In this document: positions 61,270-64,000 of the stretch, piece by piece | Layout: every line of letters starts with the position of its first letter | How positions within the stretch are numbered: the stretch's first letter is position 1 | Source: Phaeobacter gallaeciensis DSM 26640 | Lineage (GTDB): Bacteria; Pseudomonadota; Alphaproteobacteria; Rhodobacterales; Rhodobacteraceae | Length of the DNA stretch: 64,000 nucleotides | NCBI RefSeq assembly: GCF_000511385.1 | Contig: NC_023137.1 | Span: 1,805,001 to 1,869,000 of the forward strand | Reading direction: 5' to 3' | Position numbers and translations under genes: made by a program | Notes under the pieces: model-generated | The model's input: only the letters and a program-made list of their open reading frames with translations | Databases searched by the model: none | Told to the model about the DNA's origin: nothing

Positions 61270-62043
61270 TCAGGCTTCGGCAGCAGCTTCTTCAGCAACG
61301 GCTTCTTCAACCGGTGCGTCTTCCAGTGCGCCGAGGTCAACGCCTGCCGCACCCAGCTGAGCGGACATGCCGTCCAGAGCTGCGCGCGCAACCAGATCAC
61401 AGTAGAGCGCAATTGCGCGGGCTGCGTCGTCGTTGCCGGGGATGATGTAATCCACACCATCGGGCGAGCAGTTGGTGTCGACGATGGCCACAACCGGAAT
61501 ACCCAGTTTGTTGGCTTCAGCGATGGCCAGTGCTTCTTTTTTCACGTCGATAACGAACAGCAGGTCAGGAACGCCACCCATTTCACGGATACCGCCGAGC
61601 GACGCTTCCAGTTTCAGCTGGTCACGCTCCATGCCCAGACGCTCTTTCTTGGTCAGGCCTTCGGCGCCGGACGCCATTTTCTCGTCGATTTCCTTCAGAC
61701 GGTTGATCGACTGGGAAACGGTTTTCCAGTTGGTCAGCGTGCCGCCGAGCCAGCGGTGGTTCATGAAGTACTGAGCGGATTTCTCAGCTGCATCTGCGAT
61801 CGGCTGAGCCGCCTGACGCTTGGTGCCGACGAACAGAACGCGGCCGCCTTTTGCGACAGTGTCACGAACAGCATTCAGAGCTGCGTCGAGCATGGGAACG
61901 GTCTGGGTCAGGTCCAGAATGTGGATGCCATTGCGCGAGCCGTAGATGAACGGCGACATGCGCGGGTTCCAGCGCTGGGTTTGGTGACCAAAGTGTACGC
62001 CTGCCTCAAGCAGCTGACGCATGGAGAACTCGGGAAGAGCCAT
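61270..62043 (-). CDS. rpsB: 30S ribosomal protein S2
   Basis: 257 aa from ATG 62043 (GGAAAAGGAAAAG ribosome site); earlier starts add a non-homologous basic stretch. [20 protein letters not shown], then [23 protein letters not shown] segment, [19 protein letters not shown] and [19 protein letters not shown]. The C-terminal 25 residues are an acidic Ala/Glu-rich tail, common in alphaproteobacteria. Confidence 0.97.
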   Translation of the reverse strand: MALPEFSMRQLLEAGVHFGHQTQRWNPRMSPFIYGSRNGIHILDLTQTVPMLDAALNAVRDTVAKGGRVLFVGTKRQAAQPIADAAEKSAQYFMNHRWLGGTLTNWKTVSQSINRLKEIDEKMASGAEGLTKKERLGMERDQLKLEASLGGIREMGGVPDLLFVIDVKKEALAIAEANKLGIPVVAIVDTNCSPDGVDYIIPGNDDAARAIALYCDLVARAALDGMSAQLGAAGVDLGALEDAPVEEAVAEEAAAEA

Positions 62044-62228
62044 GTATCTTTTCCTTTTCCGGTTTCGTGCCTCGGCGGGGGTCTCAGAGCGGATGCTCCA
62101 ACCGGCGGTCTGCCGGGGATGTCTCCCCCGGTCAGGCCAATCCCCACCTGCGGATTGAATGGCGCGCGTATATGCCAGCCCTGTGGAATGCGCAAGAGCA
62201 AAAGTCCGCACGAGGATCCATGCACCGC
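62044..62228 (-). promoter_or_regulatory. rpsB 5' leader with hairpin
   Basis: The 185 bases before rpsB hold a strong hairpin (CCGGGG / CCCCGG around GAGACAT, about 62,118-62,136) and other G/C-rich arms. rpsB leaders in bacteria often bind S2 for feedback control; that this one does is only an inference. Confidence 0.35.
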
Positions 62229-63092
62229 CTAGGTCGCAGCGGTATCCTGTCCGTTTGCGGGCACGCCACCCGACCGCAGCATAGTATGTCCCGCCCTGAC
62301 CTGCGCCTCGCAGGCGGCAGCCAATGCCTTGCGATCGGGATAGTCGGACACCCGAAGCGGTTCATGATAGCGCAGTACAACCTCGCCCTGACGCCGCGCC
62401 GCAAGGGTTTTTAGCAGATGCGGCCCAAATTCCATATCTCCCCACCAACCGTAGAAACGTGGCTCTTCACCTTTGGGCGGAAGAAACACGACGGACACCG
62501 GCTGGATCGAAATATGATCGCGCAGTTCTGGATGGAAAAACGCCGCGAAAAGCGTGGTTTTGAACGGCAAGACCCGCAAACCGTCCGTCGATGTACCCTC
62601 CGGGAAGAACAACAGCTTATGCCCCAGAAGCAGTCGTTTTTGAAACAAAGCCGTCTGTTTTTGCGCCTGCCTTGCATCTCGTTTGATAAAGACGGTGCCG
62701 GTTGCGCGCGCCAGCCAGCCGATACCAGGCCAGCCAGCGACCTCCGCCTTGGAGACAAAATAGATCCGCTTACGCGCATTCAGGGCGAAGATGTCCAGCC
62801 ATGATGTGTGGTTTGCCACCACTGCACCTCGATCCGTCATCAAGGCGCCCTTGGTGCGAAATCTCATGCCGAGGACGCGGAATGCATTGCGGCAAACCCA
62901 TTGCGTGATGAAGGGCGTGACCGGCCGGTTCAAGCCGCAGAGAGGACGTTCGACCAGACGAGCCAACAGCAGGATCAGCAACCCGCCAAAAACCAACATC
63001 CCCAGCGCCAATCCACGTGCGGCCACCCGCACCCACCCCATGGTAGTGATCTCAATCGGAGCGGCGGCCTCTCCACCCTTCCAGGTGCTCAT
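62229..63092 (-). CDS. olsA: Lyso-ornithine lipid / 1-acylglycerol-3-phosphate acyltransferase
   Basis: 287 aa. One or two N-terminal hydrophobic helices ([20 protein letters not shown]), then the acyltransferase blocks [11 protein letters not shown] (H-x4-D), and [15 protein letters not shown]. It overlaps the upstream olsB-like gene as ATGA, and the pair olsB-olsA makes ornithine lipids. On its own it could equally be a PlsC-type enzyme; the pairing argues for OlsA. Confidence 0.85.
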   Translation of the reverse strand: MSTWKGGEAAAPIEITTMGWVRVAARGLALGMLVFGGLLILLLARLVERPLCGLNRPVTPFITQWVCRNAFRVLGMRFRTKGALMTDRGAVVANHTSWLDIFALNARKRIYFVSKAEVAGWPGIGWLARATGTVFIKRDARQAQKQTALFQKRLLLGHKLLFFPEGTSTDGLRVLPFKTTLFAAFFHPELRDHISIQPVSVVFLPPKGEEPRFYGWWGDMEFGPHLLKTLAARRQGEVVLRYHEPLRVSDYPDRKALAAACEAQVRAGHTMLRSGGVPANGQDTAAT

Positions 63093-63850
63093 GTGGTGCT
63101 CCGCCCCGCGCCATAAATCCGTTTTTGCCGCGCATTCATCCGCGCGGTGTCAAGCACGAGGCAGACATCCGTTGTGTTGAACGCATGATCAACAAACGCA
63201 CCATCTCCGACGCAGCCCCCAAGGCGCAGATAGGCTTTGATCAGGGCTGGGGTGTCCAGCATCGCCTGACGGCGGTCCAAATCATCTACTGCGATCAGCT
63301 CCATCGACTGATACTCCCGCGCGACGGGGCGCAACGCCTCAGGCGCCAGATGATTGTGATGGAGCATCGACAGCGCATTGGCCAGCGGCGCGGTATCGGT
63401 CCCGTGAAAGCTGGCAACACCAAACAGGATCTCAATCTCATGTGCCGCCACATAGTCTGCCAGAGCGGACCACAGATGGAACATGGCGGTGCCACCGCGG
63501 TAATCCGGATGCAGGCAGGATCGCCCCAGTTCCAACAGCTTACGACCCGATGCTGTCAGTTTGGAGAGATCATATTCGCCCTCGGAATAAAATTGCCCCG
63601 CCCGCAGGGCCTGATCGCTCTGCAGCAGACGATAGGCACCCACCACCTCATCGCGCTCCAGATCCCAGAGCAACAGGTGGTCACAAAACGCATCAAAATG
63701 ATCCCGCTCCAAACCGGCATCATGGTCCACCAAAGCACCACCACCGCCCAGTTCGCTGACAAAGACGTCGTACCGAAGCGCCTGCGCCGCGCGTAAATCC
63801 GCCGATGTCTGTGCCAGTTTGACCTGAAACGCAGGAGAACTGCCGCCCAT
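63089..63850 (-). CDS. olsB: L-ornithine N(alpha)-acyltransferase OlsB-like
   Basis: 253 aa from ATG 63850 (AAGG upstream; a TTG five codons earlier is less likely). GNAT-fold acyltransferase of the OlsB/hemolysin-like family: AQALRYDVFVSELGGGG, D-x-x-D-H-L-L-L-W, GRSCLHPDYRGGTAMFHLWS and ILFGVASFHGTDTAPLANAL. It uses 3-hydroxyacyl-ACP to acylate ornithine, giving lyso-ornithine lipid for OlsA. Confidence 0.88.
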   Translation of the reverse strand: MGGSSPAFQVKLAQTSADLRAAQALRYDVFVSELGGGGALVDHDAGLERDHFDAFCDHLLLWDLERDEVVGAYRLLQSDQALRAGQFYSEGEYDLSKLTASGRKLLELGRSCLHPDYRGGTAMFHLWSALADYVAAHEIEILFGVASFHGTDTAPLANALSMLHHNHLAPEALRPVAREYQSMELIAVDDLDRRQAMLDTPALIKAYLRLGGCVGDGAFVDHAFNTTDVCLVLDTARMNARQKRIYGAGRSTT

Positions 63851-64000
63851 GACCTTGCTCAACAATGGTTTGCCTTGCGTGCAGCTAGCCTATAAGGCAC
63901 GGCATGTGCAAGTTTCGTTCAAATTGGTGAACAGGCGTTAACCGTTCATCAACGCTTATGACGGATCAAAGACTGGAATAAGGGCCGCCTGAGCGCCGTT

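Overview
The window is chromosomal DNA of a Roseobacter-group alphaproteobacterium (Rhodobacterales; something like Phaeobacter, Ruegeria or Leisingera). This rests on gene content and arrangement: a phoR-pstSCAB-phoU-phoB operon, class II DAHP synthase, IalB, a DUF853 ATPase, an olsBA ornithine-lipid pair, and rpsB-tsf. G+C is high throughout except in accessory patches.

Region 1 (1-12,842) is the right arm of a siphovirus-type prophage, read left to right. It holds the head-tail connector end, tail completion, tail tube, a G/G-T-type tail chaperone pair with a canonical -1 frameshift site (GGGAAAC), a 1441-aa tape measure, short tail-tip and fibre genes including a beta-propeller, and a lysis cassette (holin candidates, endolysin, overlapping Rz/Rz1 spanins) ending at a terminator. 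One small membrane-protein gene (2860-3150) runs against the tail operon with its own apparent promoter, as a moron would. Terminase, portal, capsid, integrase and repressor lie outside the window.

Region 2 (12,843-16,748) is a more AT-rich accessory strip. It has an Mrr-like PD-(D/E)XK nuclease, an unidentified helical protein, an IS5-type transposase remnant, a small orphan gene and a SRAP/YedK DNA-crosslink protein. It abuts the 3' end of tRNA-Arg(CCG), a plausible integration site, with a perfect 24-bp palindrome between.

Region 3 (16,749-25,100) concerns the cell envelope: MepK/YcbK-like peptidase, L,D-transpeptidase, an lpxD-ACP-ketoacyl synthase operon, IalB, and a HerA-like ATPase. 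The IalB-ATPase gap carries one well-formed small-RNA candidate and a second weaker one. Region 4 (25,149-30,875) is a branched-chain amino-acid ABC transporter operon (livKGF-x-HM) with a secreted cysteine-rich protein (x) translationally coupled inside it.

Region 5 (31,356-40,828) holds a PQQ-type sugar dehydrogenase, a GlxA-type regulator, DAHP synthase, a PAS protein, YicC, guanylate kinase, gamma carbonic anhydrase, a cystathionine gamma-synthase-like enzyme and a PhoR kinase without membrane segments. Region 6 (41,088-47,363) is the Pst phosphate transporter with PhoU and PhoB behind a clear PHO box. Region 7 (47,425-58,417) is acyl-CoA metabolism: glutaryl-CoA dehydrogenase with a divergent LysR regulator, then a cluster of SDR, TesB, beta-lactamase-fold hydrolase, enoyl-CoA hydratase, IclR, an ACAD10/LvaA-like kinase, a nitronate-monooxygenase-family flavoprotein and a quinone reductase.

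Region 8 (58,661-64,000) is aroQ overlapping a LuxR solo regulator, then rpsB-tsf and olsBA. The most promising leads for something undescribed are the antisense prophage moron, the Mrr-like nuclease with its unusual C-terminal half, the small-RNA locus, the secreted protein inside the liv operon, the LvaA-like kinase cluster, and the SRAP gene whose amber stop is followed by an in-frame zinc-knuckle-like tail.
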